From assembly GCA_046542315.1 (NCBI GenBank), contig JBKHBO010000003.1, positions 16,465 through 80,464 on the forward strand: 64,000 nucleotides of DNA. The letters are read 5' to 3'. The notes below the pieces were generated by a model. The model did not search any database. It was not told where the DNA came from and saw only the letters and a program-made list of their open reading frames with translations. Source of the stretch: PWPR01 sp046542315 (GTDB taxonomy: Bacteria; Bacillota; UBA994; PWPR01). The position numbers and the translations under genes were made by a program. Positions 8,918-16,444 of the stretch are shown piece by piece. Every line of letters begins with the position of its first letter. Position 1 is the stretch's first letter.

Positions 8918-10030
8918 ATGAGTTTTAACTATCAATTAAAATATGAATCAAAAGAGACTAAAGCACGTTTAGGAAAAATTACTACTAATCATGGTGAAAT
9001 CGATACTCCAGTTTTTATGCCTGTAGGAACTCAAGCCAATGTGAAAACATTGGAACCACATGAACTTGAAGAAACTAATAGCCAAATAATCCTTAGTAAT
9101 ACCTACCACTTATATCTTAGACCAGGAAGAGAAGTGATAAAAAAAGCTGGAGGGTTGCATAAGTTTATGAACTGGCAACATCCTATTTTGACAGATAGTG
9201 GTGGCTATCAGGTGTTTAGTTTGGGGGATCTTAATAAAATAAGTGAAAAAGGTGTAGAATTTCAATCTCACATTGACGGTTCATACCACTTTATGAGACC
9301 TGAAGATTCTATTGAAATACAAAATGATTTAGGAGCAGACATTATTATGTCGTTTGATGAATGTGCACCTTATCCTTGTGAATACGATTATGCAGTACAA
9401 GCAATGGAAAGAACTCACCGTTGGGCTGAGAGGAGTAAAAAGGCACATAAAAGAGAAGAAGATCAAGCACTTTTTGGAATCGTACAAGGTGCTTTTTATA
9501 AGGATTTAAGAGTAGAAAGTGCAAAAGTATTAAGCACAATGGATTTTCCTGGATACTCAATTGGAGGATTGAGTGTTGGTGAACCAAAAGATATAATGTA
9601 TGAAATGTTAGAAGAAGTTAATCCATACATGCCTAAGAATAAACCCAGATATTTAATGGGGGTGGGTTCACCTGATTGTTTAATTGAGGGAGTAATAAGA
9701 GGTGTTGATATGTTTGACTGTGTTTTACCTACAAGAATTGCGCGCCATGCAAAAGCTATGACTAGTGTTGGTGGAGTGACAATAAAAAATGCTCAGTATG
9801 CAGAAGATTTTACTCCATTAGATCCTAATTGTGATTGTCATGTTTGTAAAACATACACAAGAGCATACATAAGACATTTGTTTAAAGCCAAGGAAATGTT
9901 AGCCGGTAAATTAGTCACATATCACAATATATATTTTCTTAATAAATTAATGAGCAATATCAGAGATGCAATCAAGGGGGAGTATTTACTTGATTTTCGA
10001 GATGAGTTTTTTGCAAAATATTATAAATAA
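8918..10030 (+). CDS. tgt: Queuine/preQ1 tRNA-ribosyltransferase
   Basis: Exchanges guanine 34 in GUN-anticodon tRNAs for preQ1. 370 aa, typical. The active-site LTDSGGYQVFSL, MSFDECAPYP, GIVQGAFYKDLR, SIGGLSVGEP and FDCVLPTRIARHA segments are present. The zinc site is CDCHVCKTYTRAYIRHLF plus a later His (TYHNI). With queH and queA it makes a queuosine-insertion operon; genes for making preQ1 (queCDEF) are not in the window, so preQ1 comes from elsewhere on the chromosome or from uptake. Confidence 0.97.
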   Translation: MSFNYQLKYESKETKARLGKITTNHGEIDTPVFMPVGTQANVKTLEPHELEETNSQIILSNTYHLYLRPGREVIKKAGGLHKFMNWQHPILTDSGGYQVFSLGDLNKISEKGVEFQSHIDGSYHFMRPEDSIEIQNDLGADIIMSFDECAPYPCEYDYAVQAMERTHRWAERSKKAHKREEDQALFGIVQGAFYKDLRVESAKVLSTMDFPGYSIGGLSVGEPKDIMYEMLEEVNPYMPKNKPRYLMGVGSPDCLIEGVIRGVDMFDCVLPTRIARHAKAMTSVGGVTIKNAQYAEDFTPLDPNCDCHVCKTYTRAYIRHLFKAKEMLAGKLVTYHNIYFLNKLMSNIRDAIKGEYLLDFRDEFFAKYYK

Positions 10031-10075
10031 ATACAAATAGAGATAAAGATAATTTGTAGTTTATCTGGAGGAACT

Positions 10076-11173
10076 ATGATAGAAAAAATAAAAAGAAACA
10101 AAAAAAAGCTGATCATCTATACTTCAATAACCCTGGTAGCTTTTCTAATTGGATATTTACCTACAGGATATTATTGCATGATGCCTGGTAATATTATAAG
10201 TTTAGGAGAGATGATTGAAGTTGATAGTCTGCATTCTTCTGATAATTCTTTTAATATGACTACTGTTACAGTTGTAAAGGCAAGTTTGCCAGTATTATTG
10301 TTTGGCAAACTCGCGCCAAATGTCAGGATTGAGCCTGAAGGTAGAGTTATACCTGAGGGGTGGACAGAAGAAGAGTATAATATCTACTCAAAATATTTAA
10401 TGACAAATAGTCATAATAATGCAAAACTTGCTGCTGCTGATTATTTAGATTTGGAATATATTGAGGTCAATCAAGAACCATATATTTTAAGAGTGGTCGA
10501 TGATGGGCCATCTGCTGGAAAACTTCAGTCAGGTGATACAATAGTTTCAATAGACGATATAAAAACAAATAGTATTGAAAAAGCAAGAGAAGTGATTAAA
10601 TCGTATAGCCCTGGAGATGTTGTGGAGGTAATAATCGAAAGAAGTGAAGATAAGGATAGCGAAATTAAAGAAATTGTTACCAAAAATATAACTCTTGGTG
10701 AAGATGAAGATGGTGAAGCATTATTAGGTGTTAACATTATAACGAGAGATAAACAAGTGGTACTTACAGATTATGACATTAATATAAAAACAGGAAGTAT
10801 CACAGGACCGTCTGCTGGAGCTATGATAACAATGGAGATATTAAATAAAATAGGAGCTATTAATCTTCCAGATGATGTAGCTATAGCAGGTACTGGAACT
10901 ATAAATGCTGATGGAACAATAGGTTCAATTGGAGGGATAAACCAAAAAATTGTAACTGCTTTTAGGAGGGGCATTAATATTTATTTTGTGCCAGAAAGTA
11001 ATGCCGATGATATCCTTATTGATCTAGACGAGTATAAAGACATGAAAATAGTTTATGTTGAAAATATGATTGAAATAATTGAATATATAAATATGGTAAA
11101 TGAAAATCCTGATTTCTCAGGATTTTTTTATTACTACTATAGGGTGTGTGAAGTCTTGCCTGCTAAGTTTTAG
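10076..11173 (+). CDS. PDZ and Lon-type serine protease, membrane-anchored (SepM/YlbL family)
   Basis: 365 aa. One N-terminal membrane segment (about residues 12-32), an extracytoplasmic PDZ domain (about 130-200, DDGPSAGKLQSGDTIVSIDD) and a C-terminal Lon protease domain with the Ser-Lys dyad at Ser246 (TGPSAGAMITMEIL) and Lys291 (GGINQKIVTAFRRG). Related SepM processes a competence pheromone in streptococci; the target here is unknown. The last roughly 25 codons are odd: after the expected end near IIEYI, the frame runs through a terminator hairpin (11103-11126) and into the convergent tmcAL gene by 57 bp. Bacillus also has this gene (ylbL) beside tmcAL (ylbM). Confidence 0.88.
   Translation: MIEKIKRNKKKLIIYTSITLVAFLIGYLPTGYYCMMPGNIISLGEMIEVDSLHSSDNSFNMTTVTVVKASLPVLLFGKLAPNVRIEPEGRVIPEGWTEEEYNIYSKYLMTNSHNNAKLAAADYLDLEYIEVNQEPYILRVVDDGPSAGKLQSGDTIVSIDDIKTNSIEKAREVIKSYSPGDVVEVIIERSEDKDSEIKEIVTKNITLGEDEDGEALLGVNIITRDKQVVLTDYDINIKTGSITGPSAGAMITMEILNKIGAINLPDDVAIAGTGTINADGTIGSIGGINQKIVTAFRRGINIYFVPESNADDILIDLDEYKDMKIVYVENMIEIIEYINMVNENPDFSGFFYYYYRVCEVLPAKF
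11103..11129 (+). terminator. Intrinsic terminator lying inside the 3' end of the PDZ-Lon protease gene
   Basis: AAAATCCTGA (11103-11112), loop TTTC, TCAGGATTTT (11117-11126), with seven T in a row to 11129. It serves the forward gene although that reading frame does not stop until 11173. On the other strand the hairpin contains the tmcAL stop codon (11117-11119). Confidence 0.8.
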
Positions 11174-12334
11174 TTTTTCATTTTTGTGTTGATCAAAATA
11201 GATGTCTGTTGCTCTTAAATCTAACTCCCATGACAGTTTAGAGAAGTTATTTTCTGGGTTGAATATAGAAGTTTTCTGGATTATAGGAACATCTAAAGAT
11301 TCTTGCCATTGCTTAATCATCTTACTTTTACTTACATTCATCCCTAATATCCGTATATAAGGTAAGTCCTTTTGCCCAAGAGAAGAATGATATAAATTTT
11401 TATCAATATTAAGCAAAAGTCTAATAAGTAAACGTTGTATTCTGCTTGTAGTATATCTTCTACTTGTGCAACCATCTATGAAGTCTGAAATAGCTTTATG
11501 GGAATAAGCTTGATTTTTTAATAATTCAACCATCCCGATTTCTATTTCTGGCAATCTTTCTAGTTGACCATAAGTTGCTCTCTTTAGCAAACAAAAAAAT
11601 GTATTGCTGAAATCATTCAAATTTAAGTAATAACCTTTGTTAATGTGATTTTTTAAAACTCGAGCAGCTTTAGAAGGTATTGTGTTTTTTATATTATCAT
11701 AATCTTCAATTTTCTTTCTTATTGCAGTTGCACTAGCAATGCCTTTAAGTGTAGTATCATGATAATCATTGCCAATTCTTTTTACAGAATAGGCTTTAAT
11801 ATCCAAATTTTTGGTTAGTAAAGCTTCTAGATAAGATATTCCTAAAATATTATTTGATTTATTAAGTTCATTTACTAATTCAGGGTGTAGTTCATTAAAT
11901 GTCTCCTGATAAGCTTGTGGATAAGATAAACCTTGATTTAAATACTTTCTTAATACTTTTTTGAACTGACTTGACTCAGAATGCGATATTTCTGCAATTT
12001 CACGTAAATTACTTATATTATTTGATTCTGACCCAAATACAAAGTTGTTCGCTTTAATAGCCTTTAAAGCTAATATACTACCATTAGCAAAATTTTCAGA
12101 ACTGCTTGTAGCATAAATAGTTGGAAGTTCTATTACAATATCAACTCCGTTAATAAGTGCTAATTTAGTGCGAGTCCACTTATCAAAAATTGCTGGTTCT
12201 CCTCTTTGAACAAAATTTCCACTCATGATAGCTATCACAAGATCCGGGTTAGTCTTTTCTCTTGTTTTTCTTAAATGAAAAAGATGTCCATTATGAAAAG
12301 GATTGTATTCTGCAATTATACCAGTTATAATCAT
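11117..12334 (-). CDS. tmcAL: tRNA(Met) cytidine acetate ligase TmcAL (YlbM family)
   Basis: Nucleotidyltransferase-fold enzyme that activates acetate with ATP to form N4-acetylcytidine at the wobble base of elongator tRNA-Met. 405 aa, normal. The nucleotide-binding NPFHNGHLFH motif is at residues 11-20, followed by MSGNFVQRGEP, FDKWTRTKLALINGVD and VIELPT, all family marks. It is one of only two genes on the minus strand. It is convergent and overlapping with the PDZ-Lon gene and divergent from ackA. The start follows AAGGGGTGAG on the minus strand. Placement next to an acetate kinase gene is probably chance, though both handle acetate. Confidence 0.93.
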   Translation of the reverse strand: MIITGIIAEYNPFHNGHLFHLRKTREKTNPDLVIAIMSGNFVQRGEPAIFDKWTRTKLALINGVDIVIELPTIYATSSSENFANGSILALKAIKANNFVFGSESNNISNLREIAEISHSESSQFKKVLRKYLNQGLSYPQAYQETFNELHPELVNELNKSNNILGISYLEALLTKNLDIKAYSVKRIGNDYHDTTLKGIASATAIRKKIEDYDNIKNTIPSKAARVLKNHINKGYYLNLNDFSNTFFCLLKRATYGQLERLPEIEIGMVELLKNQAYSHKAISDFIDGCTSRRYTTSRIQRLLIRLLLNIDKNLYHSSLGQKDLPYIRILGMNVSKSKMIKQWQESLDVPIIQKTSIFNPENNFSKLSWELDLRATDIYFDQHKNEKLKLSRQDFTHPIVVIKKS

Positions 12335-12335
12335 G

Positions 12336-12364
12336 TTGACTCACCCCTTTGTTTTAGATATAAT
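12336..12364 (+). promoter_or_regulatory. Promoter for ackA
   Basis: TTGACT (12336-12341), 17-nt spacer, TATAAT (12359-12364). The -35 box touches the start region of the divergent tmcAL. The predicted transcript has a leader of about 65 nt before the ackA ATG. Strong match to the vegetative consensus. Confidence 0.8.
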
Positions 12365-12434
12365 ACTTTTGTTGTAATCATGTCATAAATCTGGGTTTAA
12401 TTCAAATCGTTTTAATTGTTTAGGAGGATGTCTG

Positions 12435-13634
12435 ATGAAAATATTAGTAATAAACTGTGGTAGTTCTTCACTAAAGTATCAAGTATTTAACATGGAGAAG
12501 GAAGAAGTACTAGCAAAAGGCAATGTTGAAAAAATTGGTATAGAAGGTTCATTTATTAAGTATAAAAACTTTAAAGGTTTTAGTTTGAAGGAAGAGAATG
12601 AAATAAATGACCATAACGATGCTATAAAATTGGTGTTTAATGTTTTAACAGATGATGAAAATGGTGTAATAAAAGACGTTAGTGAAATTGATGCTATAGG
12701 ACATAGAGTAGTACATGCAGGCGAGAAATATGCAGGGTCTGTTTTAATTACAAAGGATGTAAAAGATGCATTAAAAGAATGTATTGAACTAGCTCCATTA
12801 CATAATCCACCTAACATAATTGGAATAGAAGCATGCGAAGCAATTATGCCAGATGTTCAACATGTAGGTGTTTTCGACACAGCATTTCATCAAACTATGC
12901 CAAAGAAAGCATTTTTATATGGATTACCATACGAATTTTATGAAAAATATGGTTTGAGAAGATATGGTTTTCATGGAACTTCTCATAAGTACGTAGCTAG
13001 TAGAGCAGCAAAAATCTTAGATAAACCTCTAGACGAATTAAAAATTGTTACATGCCATCTTGGAAATGGCGCAAGTATTACAGCAGTTGAAAAAGGAAAA
13101 TCTGTTGATACTAGTATGGGATTCACTCCTTTAGAGGGGCTTATTATGGGAACTAGGTGTGGAGATATAGATCCAGCTATAGTACCATTTCTAATGGATA
13201 AAGAAAATTTAAATACAGACGAAATCAATAACTTGATGAATAAAGAATCAGGAGTACTAGGCATATCTGGTGTTAGTAATGATTTTAGAACGTTGGAAGA
13301 TGCTGCTAGTGATGGAAATGAATTAGCTAAAGTGGCTTTAGATGCTTTCGCATATAAAGTTAGAAAATATATAGGATCTTATGTGGCTGCTATGGACGGA
13401 GTAGATGCTATTGTATTTACTGCAGGAATTGGTGAAAACAGTGATGTGATCAGAGAGATGGTATGTTCAAAACTAAGTTATCTTGGTGTTAAAATTGACG
13501 AAGAATTAAATGGTCAGCGAGGAAGAGAACTAGATATTAGTAAAAATGACGCTGAAGTTAGAGTTCTGGTTATTCCTACTAATGAAGAGTTAATGATTGC
13601 TAGGGATACACAAGAGATAATTGAAAATTTATAA
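12435..13634 (+). CDS. ackA: Acetate kinase
   Basis: Interconverts acetyl phosphate plus ADP with acetate plus ATP, the usual substrate-level phosphorylation step of fermenting anaerobes. 399 aa. Family signatures VINCGSSSLKYQVF at the N-terminus, GHRVVHAGE, GVFDTAFHQTMP, GFHGTSHKYV, the phosphate-binding CHLGNGAS, DTSMGFTPLEGLIMGTR and VFTAGIGENS are all present. No pta is adjacent. The ribosome site is GGAGG. A dedicated promoter lies at 12336-12364, and another promoter begins just after its stop codon, so it is largely its own transcription unit. Confidence 0.98.
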   Translation: MKILVINCGSSSLKYQVFNMEKEEVLAKGNVEKIGIEGSFIKYKNFKGFSLKEENEINDHNDAIKLVFNVLTDDENGVIKDVSEIDAIGHRVVHAGEKYAGSVLITKDVKDALKECIELAPLHNPPNIIGIEACEAIMPDVQHVGVFDTAFHQTMPKKAFLYGLPYEFYEKYGLRRYGFHGTSHKYVASRAAKILDKPLDELKIVTCHLGNGASITAVEKGKSVDTSMGFTPLEGLIMGTRCGDIDPAIVPFLMDKENLNTDEINNLMNKESGVLGISGVSNDFRTLEDAASDGNELAKVALDAFAYKVRKYIGSYVAAMDGVDAIVFTAGIGENSDVIREMVCSKLSYLGVKIDEELNGQRGRELDISKNDAEVRVLVIPTNEELMIARDTQEIIENL

Positions 13635-13638
13635 AAGT

Positions 13639-13667
13639 TTGACGAATCAGAGAAAAAAAAGTATAAT
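13639..13667 (+). promoter_or_regulatory. Promoter for the DUF177-rpmF unit
   Basis: TTGACG (13639-13644), 17-nt spacer that is A-rich, TATAAT (13662-13667), starting just past the ackA stop codon. Near-perfect vegetative promoter. Confidence 0.85.
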
Positions 13668-13685
13668 ACTTCGGAGTGTGATGAA

Positions 13686-14192
13686 ATGTCTTCAATGATA
13701 AGTTTCATATTGGAGAAAGGTCAAAAGAAATCTTTAAAAGAAGAATTAGAGTTTCATAACGATGGCATTAATGCCAAAGGTATTGCATATATAGATATAA
13801 ATAATACTGAATATGGAATAGATATTTCTGTAAATTTTGAAGGAGAAGTCTATTTAATATGTTCAAGGTGTGCTGTAAATTATACAAAAAATGAAGTTAT
13901 TAATCATCAAATCATTATAGCCAAAACAGATGAAGGCTTAGAATTAGATGATGAAACAGCGGAAATGAATGTTGTAAGTTTATCTCAGAGCACTTTGGAT
14001 GTTTATGAACTGTTAAGACAATTATTGATAGAAAAGCAAGAAATGCGCCCACTTTGCAAGGAAAATTGTAAAGGTTTGTGTCCTACATGCGGTACTAATT
14101 TGAATCATGGTGAATGTGATTGTGAAGTAGAGGATGTAGACCCAAGATGGGCAAAATTAAAATCTTTAGATATATCGAAAGAGGAGGTGTAG
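13686..14192 (+). CDS. DUF177 family protein (YceD/YlbN-like)
   Basis: 168 aa, DUF177/YceD family. This family sits almost universally before rpmF and is linked to 23S rRNA or large-subunit assembly in bacteria and plastids, but its biochemical role is not settled. Four-cysteine region CKENCKGLCPTCGTNLNHGECDC near the C-terminus looks like a metal site (the family C-terminal motif), and a further Cys pair CSRC lies in the middle. GGAG precedes the ATG. rpmF follows after 3 nt. Confidence 0.88.
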   Translation: MSSMISFILEKGQKKSLKEELEFHNDGINAKGIAYIDINNTEYGIDISVNFEGEVYLICSRCAVNYTKNEVINHQIIIAKTDEGLELDDETAEMNVVSLSQSTLDVYELLRQLLIEKQEMRPLCKENCKGLCPTCGTNLNHGECDCEVEDVDPRWAKLKSLDISKEEV

Positions 14193-14195
14193 ATA

Positions 14196-14369
14196 ATGGC
14201 TGTTCCAAAGCAGAAGAAATCAAGAGCTAATACAAGGATGGGCCGATCTCACTGGAAATTAAATCCAAAAAATGTTGTAGAGTGTCCTGAGTGCCATGAG
14301 CCAAAATTACCACATCGTTTATGTCCTTCATGTGGATTTTACAATGGAAGACAAGTAAAAGAAGTTTAA
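14196..14369 (+). CDS. rpmF: 50S ribosomal protein L32
   Basis: 57 aa. The N-terminus MAVPKQKKSRANTRMGRSHW is the L32 signature. Two CxxC pairs (CPECHEPKLPHRLC and CPSCG region) form the zinc site, so this is the zinc-binding form. GAGGAGG ends about 10 nt before the ATG. Followed at once by a strong terminator. Confidence 0.97.
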   Translation: MAVPKQKKSRANTRMGRSHWKLNPKNVVECPECHEPKLPHRLCPSCGFYNGRQVKEV

Positions 14370-14371
14370 TA

Positions 14372-14400
14372 AAAAACCGACTGCAAAGCAGTCGGTTTTT
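14372..14400 (+). terminator. Intrinsic terminator after rpmF
   Basis: AAAAACCGACTGC (14372-14384), loop AAA, GCAGTCGGTTTTT (14388-14400). Thirteen-pair perfect stem with T-tail. An extended -10 like element (TGTTAAAAT, 14402-14410) follows and could start plsX transcription. Confidence 0.92.
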
Positions 14401-14446
14401 CTGTTAAAATAGTAATAAGAGTTAATATCTTAGGGAGAGATTACTA

Positions 14447-15463
14447 ATGAAAATAGCGATAGATTGTATGGGTAGTGACAAAGGTCCTGAAGTTATGGTG
14501 AAAGGTGCAGTTAAAGGAGCTAAAAAGCATAAAGATTCAGAACTTGTTTTAGTTGGTAATGAAAGTGAAATTCAAGAAATTTTGAATGGTTTAGAAATTG
14601 ACAATTTAACTATTACAATTCATAATACTACTCAAGTAATAAAAAATGACGATAAGCCAATTGTTGCTGTTAGAGCTAAAAAAGATTCATCTATGGTAGT
14701 TGCCTCTAGAATGGTGAGCGCTAATGATGTGGATGCCTTTATAACCGCAGGGAGCACAGGTGCGTATCTAACTGCGGGACTCTTAATTATAGGTAGGATT
14801 AAAGGTATTAGAAGGCCTGCTTTGTCTGCAATTATACCATCTTATATAATTAATAATAAAGAAGCACTTCTAATAGATTGTGGTGCTAATATGGATGCTA
14901 CTAGTGATGATTTATACAATTATGCTATAATGGGAGAAATATATTCAAGAGAATTAATGGGTCGAAAACACCCAAGAATATCCTTACTAAATGTTGGTTT
15001 AGAAGAAGGAAAAGGCAATAAATTAGTAAAAGAAACATATGAAATATTAAAAGAAAGCGATTTAAATTTTATAGGCAACATTGAAGCTCGAACTGTTTTT
15101 AATGGAGAAACTGATGTGGTTGTTTGCGATGGGTTCTCAGGCAACGTAGCTATTAAAACTTTTGAGGGAGCCGCAAAAGCTCTAATGGGTAAATTGAAAG
15201 AAGCAATAATGAGTGGTTTTAAAAGTAAAATTGGAGCACTTTTACTTAAAAGCAATTTAGAAGCTATGAAAGAAGATTTAGATTACAATCAATACGGAGG
15301 AGGGGTGCTTTTAGGATTGAAAGGGGTTGCAGTTAAGTGTCACGGTAGTGCATCAGAATTAGCAGTGGAAGTAGCATTTACACAGACATATAATATGGTC
15401 AAAAAAAATCTCGTTGAAACTATTGAAGAAAAATTAAGAGAAAAATTTAATGAGGAGAATTAA
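14447..15463 (+). CDS. plsX: Phosphate acyltransferase PlsX
   Basis: Makes acyl phosphate from acyl-ACP for phosphatidic acid synthesis by PlsY. 338 aa. Family marks are IAIDCMGSDKGPEVMVKGA, SMVVASRMV, AFITAGSTGAYLTAGL, LIDCGANMDA, VVCDGFSGNVAIKTFEG and GGGVLLGLKGVAVKCHGSA. No FapR or FabD gene adjoins it; the next gene is acpP, its substrate carrier, with an almost directly adjoining start. A possible extended -10 promoter lies at 14402-14410. Confidence 0.97.
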   Translation: MKIAIDCMGSDKGPEVMVKGAVKGAKKHKDSELVLVGNESEIQEILNGLEIDNLTITIHNTTQVIKNDDKPIVAVRAKKDSSMVVASRMVSANDVDAFITAGSTGAYLTAGLLIIGRIKGIRRPALSAIIPSYIINNKEALLIDCGANMDATSDDLYNYAIMGEIYSRELMGRKHPRISLLNVGLEEGKGNKLVKETYEILKESDLNFIGNIEARTVFNGETDVVVCDGFSGNVAIKTFEGAAKALMGKLKEAIMSGFKSKIGALLLKSNLEAMKEDLDYNQYGGGVLLGLKGVAVKCHGSASELAVEVAFTQTYNMVKKNLVETIEEKLREKFNEEN

Positions 15464-15464
15464 A

Positions 15465-15707
15465 ATGGCAATAAAAGAAAAAGTTATAAAAATTCTAGCT
15501 GAAAAACTAGAACTACCAGTTGAAGACATTAGTGTGGAATCAGATATTTATGATGACTTAGATGCAGATTCAATAGATCTACTAGAAGTAATTCTAGAAG
15601 TTGAAAATGAATTTGATTGTGAAATTGATGATCAAGAGATTGCTGATATACGCCTTGTAGGTGATGCAATCAAACTCTTAGAAGAAAGGATAGAAGATGA
15701 AAAATAA
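15465..15707 (+). CDS. acpP: Acyl carrier protein
   Basis: Fatty acid carrier, 80 aa. The phosphopantetheine attachment Ser is in DLDADSIDLLEV (DSI instead of the commoner DSL). Acidic, with the usual four-helix pattern. ATG 15465 has GAGGAG 8 nt upstream; an in-frame start at 15450 inside plsX is unlikely. Its 3' end overlaps rnc by 11 nt. Confidence 0.96.
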   Translation: MAIKEKVIKILAEKLELPVEDISVESDIYDDLDADSIDLLEVILEVENEFDCEIDDQEIADIRLVGDAIKLLEERIEDEK

Positions 15708-16398
15708 TGGAATAAATTTCTTTACTCAACAAACTGGCTATTTGTTTAAAAATAAAAAGCTGTTTGATATTGCTACTACTCATACGTCGTTTGCATATGA
15801 AAATGACCTTGATTATGATTATGAAAGACTGGAGTATTTAGGTGATGCAGTGATTGAATTAGTTATTTCAGAAGAGTTATATAGAAGATCTCCAAAAGCA
15901 ACTGAGGGACAACTTACTTTTTTAAGATCTAGAATAGTAAGGCAAAAATCTTTAGTTGAAGTAGCAAAAGAAATAGGATTGCCAGGTTTAGTACTATTAG
16001 GAAAAGGTGAGCAACAAACAGGTGGAAGCAGTAAAAGATCACTATTAGCTGACGTAATGGAAGCTATAATTGGCGCAATATATATTGATTCAGGGTTTTT
16101 AGTTGCTCGTGAATTTATATTGAAAAATTTTGCTGATATTATATCTCATAGCTATGAAACCGCAAATGATGATTTTAAGACTCGCTTGCAAGAAAAATTG
16201 CAAAAAGATTATAAATCTGTAAATATTGAGTACGAAGTTCTTAATAGTAGTGGACCTGATCATGACAAAGAGTTCCAAATTGGACTTTATGTAAATAAGA
16301 TATTAGTAGCTAAAGGAATCGGTAGGAGTAAAAAACAAGCAGAGCAAGAAGCTGCGAGTAACTACTTAGCTGAAGTTAACTTAAAAGAAAAAAAATAG
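15697..16398 (+). CDS. rnc: Ribonuclease III
   Basis: Double-strand-specific RNase that processes rRNA precursors and other RNAs. 233 aa. The catalytic signature ERLEYLGDAVIEL is at about residues 45-57 and the second acidic cluster is LLADVMEAIIGAIYID. The C-terminal dsRNA-binding domain (DFKTRLQEKLQKD through KKQAEQEAASNYL) is complete. The order acpP-rnc-smc-ftsY is standard in Firmicutes. A terminator follows its stop codon. Confidence 0.97.
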   Translation: MKNNGINFFTQQTGYLFKNKKLFDIATTHTSFAYENDLDYDYERLEYLGDAVIELVISEELYRRSPKATEGQLTFLRSRIVRQKSLVEVAKEIGLPGLVLLGKGEQQTGGSSKRSLLADVMEAIIGAIYIDSGFLVAREFILKNFADIISHSYETANDDFKTRLQEKLQKDYKSVNIEYEVLNSSGPDHDKEFQIGLYVNKILVAKGIGRSKKQAEQEAASNYLAEVNLKEKK

Positions 16399-16420
16399 AC
16401 CGGTCAATTGACCGGTTTTT
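16399..16420 (+). terminator. Terminator after rnc
   Basis: A perfect 18-bp palindrome (16399-16416, ACCGGTCAATTGACCGGT) followed by a T-run to 16420. It lies directly after the rnc stop codon and 25 nt before smc, so smc must rely on read-through or an unseen promoter. Confidence 0.8.
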
Positions 16421-16444
16421 ACACTTATGAACGGAGTTGGTCAT

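Noticed and set aside
10031..10075. Hairpin AGATAAA...TTTATCT before the PDZ-Lon protease gene
   Set aside because: Only 7 A/T-rich pairs with a 12-nt loop and no T-run; not enough for a terminator or regulatory call.
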